The position numbers and the translations under genes are program-made. Shown one piece after another: positions 55,908 through 64,000 of a stretch of DNA of 64,000 nucleotides (positions are counted from its first letter, which is position 1; each line of letters starts with the position of its first letter). Below the pieces are notes generated by a model. The model was not told the DNA's origin and ran no database searches. It was given only the letters and a program-made list of their open reading frames with translations. Source of the DNA: Terriglobia bacterium (lineage in GTDB: Bacteria; Acidobacteriota; Terriglobia; Terriglobales; Acidobacteriaceae). The DNA is taken from NCBI GenBank assembly GCA_020073165.1, contig JAIQFP010000014.1:62001-126000 (forward strand), read 5' to 3'.

Positions 55908-56603
55908 TTACGGCCCCTCTCGCACCTGCAGTTTCTTCGTTGTCACCAGCCGTGCACGGTAGATGGCCCCGGTTGAAGGCACTTCCGCGACCACATCCAC
56001 ATTCAGATCGTAAGCCCCTGGCGGCAGGTTCTCTGCGAATGGGATCTGCAGATTGTCCGCGCCCTGCTTCATAGTCAGGTGCTGATATCCCACCGCCGTC
56101 GCTCGCCCGACCTCATTGATCGCCAGGATGATTAACGTCAAGTCGAAGTCGTTCTCGGTCTGGTTGGAGACCTTGATCTTCCCAACCACCTGCTGCCCAC
56201 GGATTGTCGGATAGCTGCTCCAGTCGGCCAGCAGCGGCGTCACCACTTGCAGCAACAGGTCCTGCTTGCGCTCGTACGGCGGCTTGCCGCTGTCGCTAAC
56301 CGTCACGGTGAAGCGAAAGGTCCCAGCTTGGGTGGGAGTGCCGCTGATTGTCCCTTCTTCACTCAGGTCAACGCCGGGCGGCAGGGAACCGCCGCTCACT
56401 CGCCACTTCAAAGGATTGATCCCGCCTTGCGCTTCTAACCGGTAACGGCACTGCTGCCGGAGGTTCGCTTTGGGCAGATCGACCGTGCGAATAGAGAGTG
56501 GTTCCCCTGTCGCAGCCGCCTGCTGTCCTGCAACCCCCAGGGCGGTGGACCCAACCAAGAAACAGACGACACACAGCTTGCTCTGGAATGACACGATTGG
56601 CAT
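55908..56603 (-). CDS. Secreted Ig-like domain protein
   Basis: 231 residues with a signal peptide (about 1-27). A putative-Ig (He_PIG) domain is indicated by YRLEAQGGINPLKWRVSGG, LPPGVDLSEEGTISGTPTQAGTFRFTVTVSD, a pattern common to bacterial cell-surface proteins. A second beta-rich part (VVGKIKVSNQTENDFDLTLIILAINEVG) follows. It probably adheres or scaffolds, with no catalytic motif. Its stop is convergent with nothing, and its start is 6 bp after the kinase stop, so the two are likely cotranscribed. Confidence 0.8.
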   Translation of the reverse strand: MPIVSFQSKLCVVCFLVGSTALGVAGQQAAATGEPLSIRTVDLPKANLRQQCRYRLEAQGGINPLKWRVSGGSLPPGVDLSEEGTISGTPTQAGTFRFTVTVSDSGKPPYERKQDLLLQVVTPLLADWSSYPTIRGQQVVGKIKVSNQTENDFDLTLIILAINEVGRATAVGYQHLTMKQGADNLQIPFAENLPPGAYDLNVDVVAEVPSTGAIYRARLVTTKKLQVREGP

Positions 56604-56609
56604 TTCTCG

Positions 56610-59288
56610 CTATTTCAGTGCAACAAGGTTGCCCAGCAACACGATGTCAGCCTCACCCTTGCCCACGGCCGCATAAATGAACTTTCCGTCCGAGGACCAG
56701 GATACCCGCCGCGCAATAAATGTTGCCTCATGCCCGAAATCGGTGATGCGCTTCATCTCGCCTCCGTTGGTCGTCTGCGCCCAGATATTGGTGGTTGTCC
56801 CATCGAGCAACAGCAGCGCCAGCCACTTGCCATCGGGGGAAATTACGGGTTGCATCGTGCTCGTCGACGCCAAAAGCCGAGAACCGGGAATGCGGCCGAT
56901 GGCGCGGCCTTGCGCCGTGTCCGGTCGTGCCGCCCGAATTTCCATGTCTGCCACTCCATTCAGCGCCCCTAGGTTCACCATGTAATACAGCGTCCCATCC
57001 GGGCCGATCGCCGGCTTCATTCCGTCTGCCTGGACCTGCGCGTGTTGGGTTCCCTCCGGATCCACCTTCTCGATCCGAAAGCCGTTTTCCGCGGGAGGGG
57101 CAACGTAGAGCCACTTCCCATCCCACGCCCAGCAAGCCCAACCGCCCCCGTCTGAGACCTTGTGCGGGTTGCTGCCATCGGGGTTTACCACCCATTGGTC
57201 CACGTTCCACCCCGTCTTGCCGCGAGTAACGTACGAGATGTGGGCGCCATCCGGAGACCACACGGGCACCCCCACGGTCACCTGCGGATCTTGCACGAAG
57301 GTCAATTGCCGGCTCTGGCCACTTTCCAGATTGAGGATCCAAAGATTGCCGTGGCCTCCACTGTCGCTCAGATAAACCAGTTCGCGATCGTTCGGCGACA
57401 CCGAAGGCGTCTGCACCGATCCGGTTTGATGCGTGATCTGAATCCCGCGGCGGACGTTCTCCGCTGCCGGACCGTCGGTTGGATATTTCCAAATGTCGAA
57501 CTCTATCCGCGCCCGACTAGCCGCGATATTGCCATCTCGATCCAAATCCGGGAAAAGATAGGAAGTCTCGCCGAAGGTGACCTGCTGCAGCCCGGTTCCG
57601 TCCAGCCGGATCTTCCATAAATTCATGGTCGGCATGTAAAGCACAGTGTCCCCGCGGGCCGAGCTGAATACCACCCCCGAACCGTCCGGCAACCACGAAA
57701 AACCACTCTGCGGGTTTCCATCGTGCGTTACCCGCTGCGGCGTGCCACCTGCCGCCGGAACGGAGAACACATCAAAATCAAACGTTCTCCCGCTCTGGTA
57801 GGCCAGCAGGCGATCGTCGGGCGACCAGCGCAGGTTAGCGTAGGCGAACTCCGCCGGCAGACGCGCCACCACCTGCGGGCTGGATCCGTCCCGCTCGGCA
57901 GTCACGATCTCGACGTGCCCCTGCTCCGGGCGCATATAGGCGATGTGCTTGCCGTCATGGCTCAAGTCCGCTGGAATCACGCTGCTCACCACCGGCCGCG
58001 CCGTCCCGCCCAGGGCGGGAATTTCCCAGACTTGGCCCAGCCCAGTCGCTTGGGAAGAAGGCGAGAAGTAGATAATCGACGCCGAGTCGGAGGACCATCG
58101 TGGCGACTGGTGGTCGGCGTCATCGTGGGTGATCTGCAGCGGATTGCCACCGCTCAGCAAACGCACCCAAAGCTGCCGTTGCCCCTCCACCTCAGCGGTG
58201 AACGCTACCGACCTGCCGTCCGGCGAAAGCGCCGGAAATTGTTCCATGCCGACGAAATCGGTAAGCCGCCGCAATGAGACCGCGTTCGAGGTTTGGGGTC
58301 GCCTCCCTATCCACCTTGCGCCGAGAAAGCCCAACCCGGCCGCCACTAGCACCCCCAGCCCCACCAGGAAAGCAGCCAGCGCTCGTGTCTTCTTCGCGGG
58401 CGTCACCGCAACGGCTGACCCGCTGCCACTCTCGTCCTTGGTGAGCAGTTCCAGGTAAAAAGCCAGGTCCCGTGCGGATTGGAAGCGCTCCGTCCCATCC
58501 TTCTCCAGGCAGCGGTGCACGATGCGCCCCAGCGTCGGTGGAAGACTTCGCGCGCAAGAGGAGAGCTCCGCCGGCTCCTCTTTCAGAATTGCGCTCATCG
58601 TGTCCGCTGCGGTCTTGCCTTGGAAGGCACGACTGCCGCACAGCATCTCGTAGAGAATGGCGCCCAAACTGAAGATGTCGGTGCGGTGGTCCACTGCTTG
58701 CCCGCGCACTTGCTCCGGGGACATATAGCCCGCAGTCCCCAGCACTGTTCCTGGCTCGGTGGACCCAATCGTCGCCACCGTGCTCCCTATGTCGGATGAG
58801 TCGGGAGCCATGAGTTTGGCTAGTCCAAAGTCCAAAATCTTGACCACTCCATCCCGGGTAAGAAATATGTTCTCGGGCTTCAGGTCGCGATGCACAACGC
58901 CGCGGTCGTGAGCCGCCCCCAGACCCCGCACAATTTGCAATGCGAAATCAATCGTCTTGCGGACCGGAATCGGACTCTGCTGCAGCCGCTCGCGCAGGGT
59001 CTGCCCCTGCAGCAGTTCCGTGATCACATAGGGTATGTGCTGGTCCGTGGTGCCGAAGCGGTAGACAGCGAGAATATTAGGATGGTTGAGCGCCGCTGCC
59101 GCTCGTGCCTCCTGCTCAAAGCGCCTCAGCCGGTCAGGATCGGCTGCCAATTGCTCCGGCAAAACCTTGACCGCAACCTCGCGTCCCAGATTGAGGTCCC
59201 GTGCCCGATACACCTCTCCCATCCCGCCCGCCCCGAGCGGGGCGAGGATTTCGCAATCTCCGATCCTGGTTCCAGGCACAATCGGCAT
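56610..59288 (-). CDS. Serine/threonine protein kinase with PD40 beta-propeller sensor
   Basis: 892 residues from the ATG at 59288 (MPIVPGTRIGDCEILAPLG). Kinase domain ~8-275: glycine loop LGAGGMGEVYRA, K41 in VAVKVLPE, D135 in HRDLKPEN and DFG at 153-155. One transmembrane helix at about 303-325 (ALAAFLVGLGVLVAAGLGFLG). Outside are WD40-like PD40 repeats (QFPALSPDGRSVAFTAEVEG, SPDDRLLAYQSGR, PSVSPNDRELVYLSDSGG) forming a propeller sensor. An upstream open extension to 59411 is unlike the family. Divergent from the HD-domain gene. Typical Acidobacteriota kinase layout. Confidence 0.93.
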   Translation of the reverse strand: MPIVPGTRIGDCEILAPLGAGGMGEVYRARDLNLGREVAVKVLPEQLAADPDRLRRFEQEARAAAALNHPNILAVYRFGTTDQHIPYVITELLQGQTLRERLQQSPIPVRKTIDFALQIVRGLGAAHDRGVVHRDLKPENIFLTRDGVVKILDFGLAKLMAPDSSDIGSTVATIGSTEPGTVLGTAGYMSPEQVRGQAVDHRTDIFSLGAILYEMLCGSRAFQGKTAADTMSAILKEEPAELSSCARSLPPTLGRIVHRCLEKDGTERFQSARDLAFYLELLTKDESGSGSAVAVTPAKKTRALAAFLVGLGVLVAAGLGFLGARWIGRRPQTSNAVSLRRLTDFVGMEQFPALSPDGRSVAFTAEVEGQRQLWVRLLSGGNPLQITHDDADHQSPRWSSDSASIIYFSPSSQATGLGQVWEIPALGGTARPVVSSVIPADLSHDGKHIAYMRPEQGHVEIVTAERDGSSPQVVARLPAEFAYANLRWSPDDRLLAYQSGRTFDFDVFSVPAAGGTPQRVTHDGNPQSGFSWLPDGSGVVFSSARGDTVLYMPTMNLWKIRLDGTGLQQVTFGETSYLFPDLDRDGNIAASRARIEFDIWKYPTDGPAAENVRRGIQITHQTGSVQTPSVSPNDRELVYLSDSGGHGNLWILNLESGQSRQLTFVQDPQVTVGVPVWSPDGAHISYVTRGKTGWNVDQWVVNPDGSNPHKVSDGGGWACWAWDGKWLYVAPPAENGFRIEKVDPEGTQHAQVQADGMKPAIGPDGTLYYMVNLGALNGVADMEIRAARPDTAQGRAIGRIPGSRLLASTSTMQPVISPDGKWLALLLLDGTTTNIWAQTTNGGEMKRITDFGHEATFIARRVSWSSDGKFIYAAVGKGEADIVLLGNLVALK

Positions 59289-59409
59289 CGTGACGGCATT
59301 ATAGTGCCGGTTGCAGGCTGAGAACCGGGAACTGGTCTTCGGCCCACCCTCTCGACGCCCCCTCCACTTGCACGGTAAGCTAGATAGTTTGTGGAGGGAG
59401 GCTGGAGGC

Positions 59410-59967
59410 ATGCGTGAGGTGGTCGCACGGTTGTGGCCGGAGATTCAGTGGATCGAGAGTCCAAAGCTGCGTGAGCAGGTGACCCAGACCTGGATCAAGG
59501 CACTGGAGCGCAGCCCGCTGAAGCCCGATGACCTGAACCGCATACCCTTCACCCTGCTGGTACCCAACTGCCCTATCACCTTCATGGAACACAAGCGCTG
59601 CGTGGTGCACATTGCCCGCCAGAGTGCGGAATCCATGCAGGAGTTCATGGGGCGCTCCCTGCTGATCAATATGGATACGGTCATCGCCGGGGCGATCCTG
59701 GCGGACGTCGGCAAATTGCTCGAATACGAACTCGGCCCCGACGGCAAGAGCCGCCAGAGTGAGCGCGGTGAGGCCTTGCGCCATCCCTTCACCGGAGTGG
59801 CCCTGGCGCTGGAGTGTGGCGTGCCCGATGACGTCTGCCACGTCATCGCTGCCCATGCCGCAGAAGGCGAACTGGTGAAGCGCACGACCGAGGCCTACAT
59901 CGTCCACCACGCCGACTTCATGGCGTTTTTGCCGTTCAAGAACCCGAAGAACGTGAAGATGAAGTGA
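59410..59967 (+). CDS. HD-domain phosphohydrolase-like protein
   Basis: 185 residues from the ATG at 59410, with GGAGG 4-8 nt upstream. The HD-type metal site is suggested by FMEHKRCVVHIARQSAE, then ILADVGKLLEYELG and HPFTGVALALECGVPDDVCHVIAAHAAEGE, that is, histidines and the D of ADVGK in HD spacing. Such proteins hydrolyse phosphate esters of nucleotides or second messengers, and the substrate is unknown. Codons upstream of 59410 overlap the region before the divergent kinase gene and are not used. Confidence 0.78.
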   Translation: MREVVARLWPEIQWIESPKLREQVTQTWIKALERSPLKPDDLNRIPFTLLVPNCPITFMEHKRCVVHIARQSAESMQEFMGRSLLINMDTVIAGAILADVGKLLEYELGPDGKSRQSERGEALRHPFTGVALALECGVPDDVCHVIAAHAAEGELVKRTTEAYIVHHADFMAFLPFKNPKNVKMK

Positions 59968-60034
59968 ACTGAAACTGCAGAGGTGCCAGGCCACGCCAGA
60001 GACGAGCCACCGCCGGAGGCGCGCCACAAATTAG

Positions 60035-60094
60035 CCCAGCGCTTCAGCGCTGGGTACGTGCGTTATTTCATTCGTGCGAGCGGGCTTCAGCCCG
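60035..60094. repeat. Paired-hairpin repeat, copy 3
   Basis: CCCAGCGCT-TC-AGCGCTGGG (9-bp stem, 60035-60054), then about 26 nt, then CGGGCT-TC-AGCCCG (60081-60094). It ends about 30 bp before the start of the MmgE/PrpD gene. Same layout as copies at 991 and 51093. Confidence 0.8.
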
Positions 60095-60122
60095 TGCGCC
60101 AGCCATTGTGCCAGGAGAGGCC

Positions 60123-61374
60123 TTGTCCGCCAAAGAAGCTGTCGCTCCCAAAGAGACCATCACCGCCAAAATCTCGCGCTGGGCCGCGGGCGTCGAATAC
60201 GAGCAGCTCTCGCAAGACGCCGTCTACCAGGCCAAGCGCTTCCTGCTGGATTCGGTGGGCTGCGCTCTCGGCGGATACCAGCAGCACGACGTGAAGATCG
60301 CGCTGGAAGTCCTTGCTGAGATTGCCGGCCGCGGGCCCGCCACGGTAATCGGCACCGGCAAGCGCATCGATCCCGTCTCCGCCTCGCTCGCCAACGCCCT
60401 GATGATCCGCTGTATGGACTACAACGACATCTACTGGAAACAGGACCCGTCCCACCCGTCCGACATTTTTCCCGCGGCACTGGCCTGCTGCGAACGCGCG
60501 CGGAGCAACGGAAAAGAGTTGATTGTCGGCCTGGTGCTAGGGCACGAGTTCGAAATGCGATTGTGCGAGGCGGCCTTTCCTGGCATCCGCGAGCGCGGCT
60601 GGCATCACGCGACTTTGACGGCGTTCGTTTCACCGATCGTGGCTGGACGCGCGTTGCATCTTCCCTGGGAGCAGATCCAGCACGCCATCGGCATCTCCGC
60701 CAGCCGTCAATGCACCCTGGGTGCGGTCACCGCCGGCAAGCTCACCATGATGAAGAACACCGTGGACCCCATGGCCACGCAAAGCGGAGTCCTGGCCGCG
60801 CTCATGGCAGAAAAGGGCTACACCGGTCCGGAACATGTGGTAGACGGCAAGGAAGGCCTTACCCACTGCTTTGGTCCCGAGTGGAAACTTAACCTCCTCA
60901 CCGACGGCCTCGGCGAGTCCTGGCGCATCACCCAGTGTGGCATGAAGTTTTTCCCTACCGAAGCCCTGACCCATGCCCCGATTTCCGCAGTGCTCGACCT
61001 GGTGAAGAACAACGACCTGCACCCGGAGAATCAAGAAGATCGAAGTGGTCGCCGATCCCGAGATCGAGAAGGTCTTCCCCGCGCTCCAGCGCGTGATCGT
61101 GAACATTACAACCGCCGACGGCCGCGCGTTCACCAAGCAACTCGATTACCCCAAAGGTGATCCGCGTAATCCGCTGAGTGATTCCGAAATCGAGGAAAAA
61201 TTTTCTGCGCTGGCCGAAGGCGTGCTTTCCGAGAAGGCACAGGCGAAGCTGAAAGAGGCAATCTGGAACCTGGAGAAGATCGGCTCGGTCTCGAAGCTGA
61301 TGGCGCTGATGAAAGCCGATGTGAGGCCAAAAAAGGCGGCAGCCAAGGCAAGAAAGCGGACGAAGAAAAAGTAG
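60123..61374 (+). pseudogene. MmgE/PrpD-family dehydratase gene broken by a frameshift
   Basis: The family includes 2-methylcitrate dehydratase. A TTG at 60123 stands 5 nt after AGGAG and gives MSAKEAVAPKETITAKISR. The first frame encodes a normal N-terminal ~300 residues (FLLDSVGCALGGYQQHD, CMDYNDIYWKQDPSHPSDIFPAALACCERA, CQCTLGAVTAGKLTMMKN-type region) and then runs into unrelated residues after NDLHPE. The normal C-terminus (KKIEVVADPEIEKVFPAL, ITTADGRAFTKQLDYPKG) continues in the next frame from about 61030 to 61374, with a basic KKAAAKARKRTKKK tail. One extra base or two lost bases near 61026-61034 would restore it. No homopolymer is present, so a true frameshift is as likely as a sequence error. 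Confidence 0.85.
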
Positions 61375-61375
61375 C

Positions 61376-61439
61376 GCCGGCGTCTCGCCGGCCAAGCCTG
61401 CCCTGAGCGAAGTCGAAGGGCGGGGGCATCTTGCCCCCG
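61376..61439. repeat. Three-hairpin element between prpD and homoaconitase genes
   Basis: Hairpin 1 is GCCGGCG-TCT-CGCCGGC (61376-61392). Hairpin 2 pairs CCTGCCC with GGGCGGG around a TGAGCGAAGTCGAA loop. Hairpin 3 is CGGGGGCA-TCT-TGCCCCCG (61421-61439). Hairpins 1 and 3 share the loop TCT. The element fills the whole gap before the homoaconitase gene. Confidence 0.75.
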
Positions 61440-61455
61440 CAGATTGAGATCGCAC

Positions 61456-63390
61456 ATGCCCCAGACCATCACGGAAAAAATCGCACAGACACACCTCGCC
61501 GAGGGCCCCAATCGTCCCCTCCGCACCGGGGACTTCGTCTCCATCCGCCCCCGCCATGTCATGACCCATGACAACACCTCCGCGGTGATGAGCAAGTTCA
61601 AGGGCATCGGCGCCCAGAAGATCCAGGATACCCATCAGCTTGTCTTCGCCCTCGACCACGACATCCAGAACCAGGACGAAGCCAACCAGAAGAAATACCG
61701 CTCCATCGAAGCCTTCGCCAAAGAGCACGGCGTTGACTTCTATCCCGCTGGTTCCGGCATCGGCCACCAGATCATGGTCGAGCGCGGATACGTCATCCCT
61801 GGCTCGTTCGTCGTCGCCTCCGATTCGCACTCCAACATGTATGGCGCGCTGGGCGCGGTGGGCACGCCTATCGTCCGCACCGACGCCGCCGCTGTCTGGG
61901 CCACAGGAGAATTCTGGTGGCAGATTCCTCGCAGCATCCAGGTTGTCCTCGAAGGCAAACTGCCCGCGGGCGCGACCGGCAAAGATGTCATCATCACCCT
62001 TTGCGGTCTCTACAACCACGATGAGGTCCTGAACGCCGCCGTCGAATTCAGCGGCCCCGGCGTTGCCTCGCTCTCCATGGATGCCCGCTTCTCCATCTCC
62101 AACATGAGCACGGAATGGGGCCCGATCGTGGGTTGGTTTCCCGTGGATGAAGTCGCGATCAATTACCTGCGAGGCGTTCATCAGCGGCTCAAGGCCACGG
62201 GTGTCGAGCGGTTTTCAGAAAAAGACATCGAGAACTGGCAGAAGAATCCGCCGCGCCCCGATCCTGACGCCGTCTACGCGGCCCGCATTACGCTCGACCT
62301 CAGTCAGATTACCCCGCATGTGTCCGGGCCCGACACTGTCCAAGTCATGAGTTCACTGGCAGAGATCACCGGCAAGAAGGTTGCTATCAACAAGGCCTAC
62401 CTCATCTCCTGTGTGAACTCGCGCGTCGAGGATCTGGAAGCCGCCGCCAACGTGCTGAAAGGGAAGAAAGTCGCCCCCGGCGTGAAGTTCTACCTCAGCG
62501 CTGCCAGCAAGTGGGTACAGGAAGAGGCGGCACGCCGAGGCATCTGGCAGACTCTTCTCGACGCCGGAGCCCAGTCCCTTCCCGCCGGATGCGGCCCCTG
62601 CATCGGTCTGGGCGTTGGCCTCCTTGAGCCCGGCGAAGTTGGCATCTCTTCCACCAACCGCAACTTCAAAGGCCGCATGGGCTCGCGCGACGCCCAGTGC
62701 TACCTGGCCAGCCCCGAGGTGGTCGCCGCCTCCGCCGCAGCCGGGTACATCAAAGGCCCGCACGAGATGCCTGACCGCGCTCCCGCGCGTATATATAAGG
62801 AGTTCACCACCGGCACTGCCGCCGAGAAGGTCGAAATCCTCCCCGGTTTTCCGGCCCGTGTCAAAGGCCGGCTGGTGTTCATGCCACAGGACAACGTCAA
62901 CACCGACGCCATCTACGGAAAGGACTACACCTACCGCGACGACATGACGCCCGAGATGATGGCCAAGGTGGTCATGGAGAATTACGATCCGCAGTTCGCC
63001 GAGCGCACCAGGGCCGGCGACGTGATTGTCAGCGGCTTCAACTTCGGCACCGGCTCCAGCCGCGAACAGGCGGTAACTTGCCTCAAGGCCAAAGGCATCC
63101 CCATGGTAATCGCCGCCAGCTTCTCCCAGACCTACTTGCGCAACGCGTATAACAATGGATTCCTGTGCGTGGAGGTTCCGGAGCTGGTCAAGCGTCTGCG
63201 CGAGCAGTTCGCCCAGTCGAAGGAAAAGACAATCATCCCCGGAGATGAGATCGAGGTGGACTTCACCTCCGGCATGATCCACTGGCGTGGAGAGAGCTTC
63301 GCGTTCCCGGCGTTGGGCAGCGTGCCGCAATCGCTGGTCATCGCTGAAGGTGTAGAGAACTTGGTAGCAAAGAGGCTGGGTCTCGGCTGA
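61456..63390 (+). CDS. Homoaconitase, one-chain Lys4-like form
   Basis: 644 residues from the ATG at 61456. It joins a large (4Fe-4S) part and a small swivel part in one chain. The iron-sulfur cysteines are C319 in ISCVNSRVEDL, C379 and C382 in CGPCIGLG. The substrate serine lies in GFNFGTGSSREQAVTCL of the C-terminal domain. From memory the blocks RTGDFVSIRPRHVMTHDNTSAV, VFALDHDIQNQDEAN and NMSTEWGPIVGWFPVDEV follow fungal-type homoaconitase more closely than aconitase A, but I cannot exclude an aconitase or isopropylmalate role. The usual T of SCTN is V here. The next gene is a dehydrogenase of the matching family. Confidence 0.82.
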   Translation: MPQTITEKIAQTHLAEGPNRPLRTGDFVSIRPRHVMTHDNTSAVMSKFKGIGAQKIQDTHQLVFALDHDIQNQDEANQKKYRSIEAFAKEHGVDFYPAGSGIGHQIMVERGYVIPGSFVVASDSHSNMYGALGAVGTPIVRTDAAAVWATGEFWWQIPRSIQVVLEGKLPAGATGKDVIITLCGLYNHDEVLNAAVEFSGPGVASLSMDARFSISNMSTEWGPIVGWFPVDEVAINYLRGVHQRLKATGVERFSEKDIENWQKNPPRPDPDAVYAARITLDLSQITPHVSGPDTVQVMSSLAEITGKKVAINKAYLISCVNSRVEDLEAAANVLKGKKVAPGVKFYLSAASKWVQEEAARRGIWQTLLDAGAQSLPAGCGPCIGLGVGLLEPGEVGISSTNRNFKGRMGSRDAQCYLASPEVVAASAAAGYIKGPHEMPDRAPARIYKEFTTGTAAEKVEILPGFPARVKGRLVFMPQDNVNTDAIYGKDYTYRDDMTPEMMAKVVMENYDPQFAERTRAGDVIVSGFNFGTGSSREQAVTCLKAKGIPMVIAASFSQTYLRNAYNNGFLCVEVPELVKRLREQFAQSKEKTIIPGDEIEVDFTSGMIHWRGESFAFPALGSVPQSLVIAEGVENLVAKRLGLG

Positions 63391-63465
63391 CAAGCGATTT
63401 GGGTCTTGATTCCAAGAACTCCGTGTCTCCGTGCCTCTGTGGTGAAAGATTTTTAAGGAGCTCAT

Positions 63466-64000
63466 ATGGCTAAATACACCGTAATTACCATGCCCGGCGA
63501 CGGCATCGGCAACCAAGTCCTTCCCGAATCCATCCGCGTTCTCAAAGAAGTCGGCTTCGACGCCGAGTACATCCACGCCGACATCGGCTGGGAGTGCTGG
63601 TGCAACCAGGGCAACGCGCTGCCCGACCGCACCATTGAACTGCTCACCAGGCACAAGCTCGGCCTGTTCGGCGCCATCACCTCCAAGCCCAACAAGGAGG
63701 CTCAGGCCGAGCTCAAGCCCGAGCTGCGCGGCAAAGGATACGTCTATTACAGCCCGATCGTCACCATGCGGCAGCGGTTCAATCTCGATATCTGCATGCG
63801 TCCCTGCATCGCGTTTGCCGGCAATCCGCTGAACTACATTCGCAAGCGCGCTGACGGCGGCTTCGACGAGCCCCTGGTGGACACCACGGTTTTCCGCCAG
63901 GGCACCGAAGGCATGTACTGCGGCGTGGAGTGGACTAATCCGCCGGACAACGTTCGCTCCGCTCTCAACACGCACCCGAAGTTCAAAGCCTTTGCCGGCA
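63466..64000 (+). CDS. Isocitrate/homoisocitrate dehydrogenase-family protein, 3' end cut off
   Basis: 178 codons are visible from the ATG at 63466, with AAGGAG 5 nt upstream. The frame stays open to the window end. VITMPGDGIGNQVLPESIRVL is the nucleotide-binding start of the decarboxylating beta-hydroxyacid dehydrogenase family, and YYSPIVTMRQRFNLDICMRPC is the substrate-binding region with its arginines. The family covers isocitrate, homoisocitrate and isopropylmalate dehydrogenases. The substrate-setting part is mostly visible, but I cannot assign it without alignment. The upstream Lys4-like gene suggests homoisocitrate, while a plain isocitrate role with sucA nearby is the alternative. 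Confidence 0.85.
   Translation, partial: MAKYTVITMPGDGIGNQVLPESIRVLKEVGFDAEYIHADIGWECWCNQGNALPDRTIELLTRHKLGLFGAITSKPNKEAQAELKPELRGKGYVYYSPIVTMRQRFNLDICMRPCIAFAGNPLNYIRKRADGGFDEPLVDTTVFRQGTEGMYCGVEWTNPPDNVRSALNTHPKFKAFAG

Noticed and set aside
60955-62181. Long minus-strand frame over the end of prpD and the start of homoaconitase
   Set aside because: Antisense to conserved coding parts and crossing the three-hairpin element. No recognisable domain.
62353-63975. Long open frame on the minus strand opposite homoaconitase and the dehydrogenase
   Set aside because: Its translation matches no family, and it lies fully antisense to two well-recognised genes. G+C-rich third positions create such frames.

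Overview
The window looks like a chromosomal segment of an Acidobacteriota bacterium, probably of the Terriglobia type. This is an inference: base composition is high in G+C with strong third-position bias, and the gene families are typical of that phylum (a DUF3857/transglutaminase/TPR protein, an OmpR-type winged helix fused to TolB-like and TPR domains, a serine/threonine kinase with a PD40 propeller, an Ig-like secreted protein). Many small dispersed hairpin repeats sit between the genes. I see no rRNA, tRNA, CRISPR array, prophage or insertion sequence.

From 1 to about 22 kb nearly everything reads on the minus strand and is core. It holds glyA (cut by the window edge), a GNAT acetyltransferase, an alpha/beta hydrolase, alr, a TonB-family protein, the envelope pair bamA and ompH/skp, a molybdopterin oxidoreductase, and the translation cluster rplM-rpsI-rpsB-tsf-pyrH-frr. 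Next come an FtsX-type permease, a LolA/LolB-like lipoprotein, mltG, and a histidine kinase paired with a sigma-54 response regulator.

From 22 to 36 kb lie a secreted protein of unknown function, a winged-helix/TPR regulator preceded by an imperfect 70-bp direct repeat, a phoB-phoR-phoU set, a lipoprotein, an orphan hyuA, a DinB-like protein and the large DUF3857 protein. From 36 to 48 kb the genes are metabolic: a short 2-oxoglutarate dehydrogenase E1, an arginase-family protein, rpiA, an M19 dipeptidase lacking the usual HxD motif, a class V aminotransferase, a homoserine dehydrogenase that probably starts at ATT, a PPOX protein, an apparently exported SAM hydroxide adenosyltransferase-like protein, and the purine-salvage pair PNP and exported adenosine deaminase.

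The 0.9-kb gap at 47.5-48.4 kb is the most unusual stretch. It holds two related ~110-nt elements with conserved blocks, a GCAA tetraloop hairpin and partly compensatory stems, most likely a structured RNA repeated in tandem. From memory they resemble HEARO/omega RNA, but no iscB is nearby. Just downstream a perfect 13-bp palindrome precedes a TetR gene that leads a YbhGFSR-type efflux operon whose two ATPases are separate genes.

From 54.5 kb to the end there are a PilZ protein, a small membrane protein, an Ig-like secreted protein, a Ser/Thr kinase, an HD-domain protein, a frameshifted MmgE/PrpD gene, a one-chain Lys4-like homoaconitase, and the first part of an isocitrate/homoisocitrate dehydrogenase-family gene cut by the window end.

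Several repeat families recur: a GAGACGCAGC/GCTGCGTCTC palindrome (three copies, one inside hyuA), paired hairpins of the GCT-TY-AGC type (three copies), a three-hairpin element, and GAACCGGGAACTGAGAAC-like strings that also run into two coding sequences.
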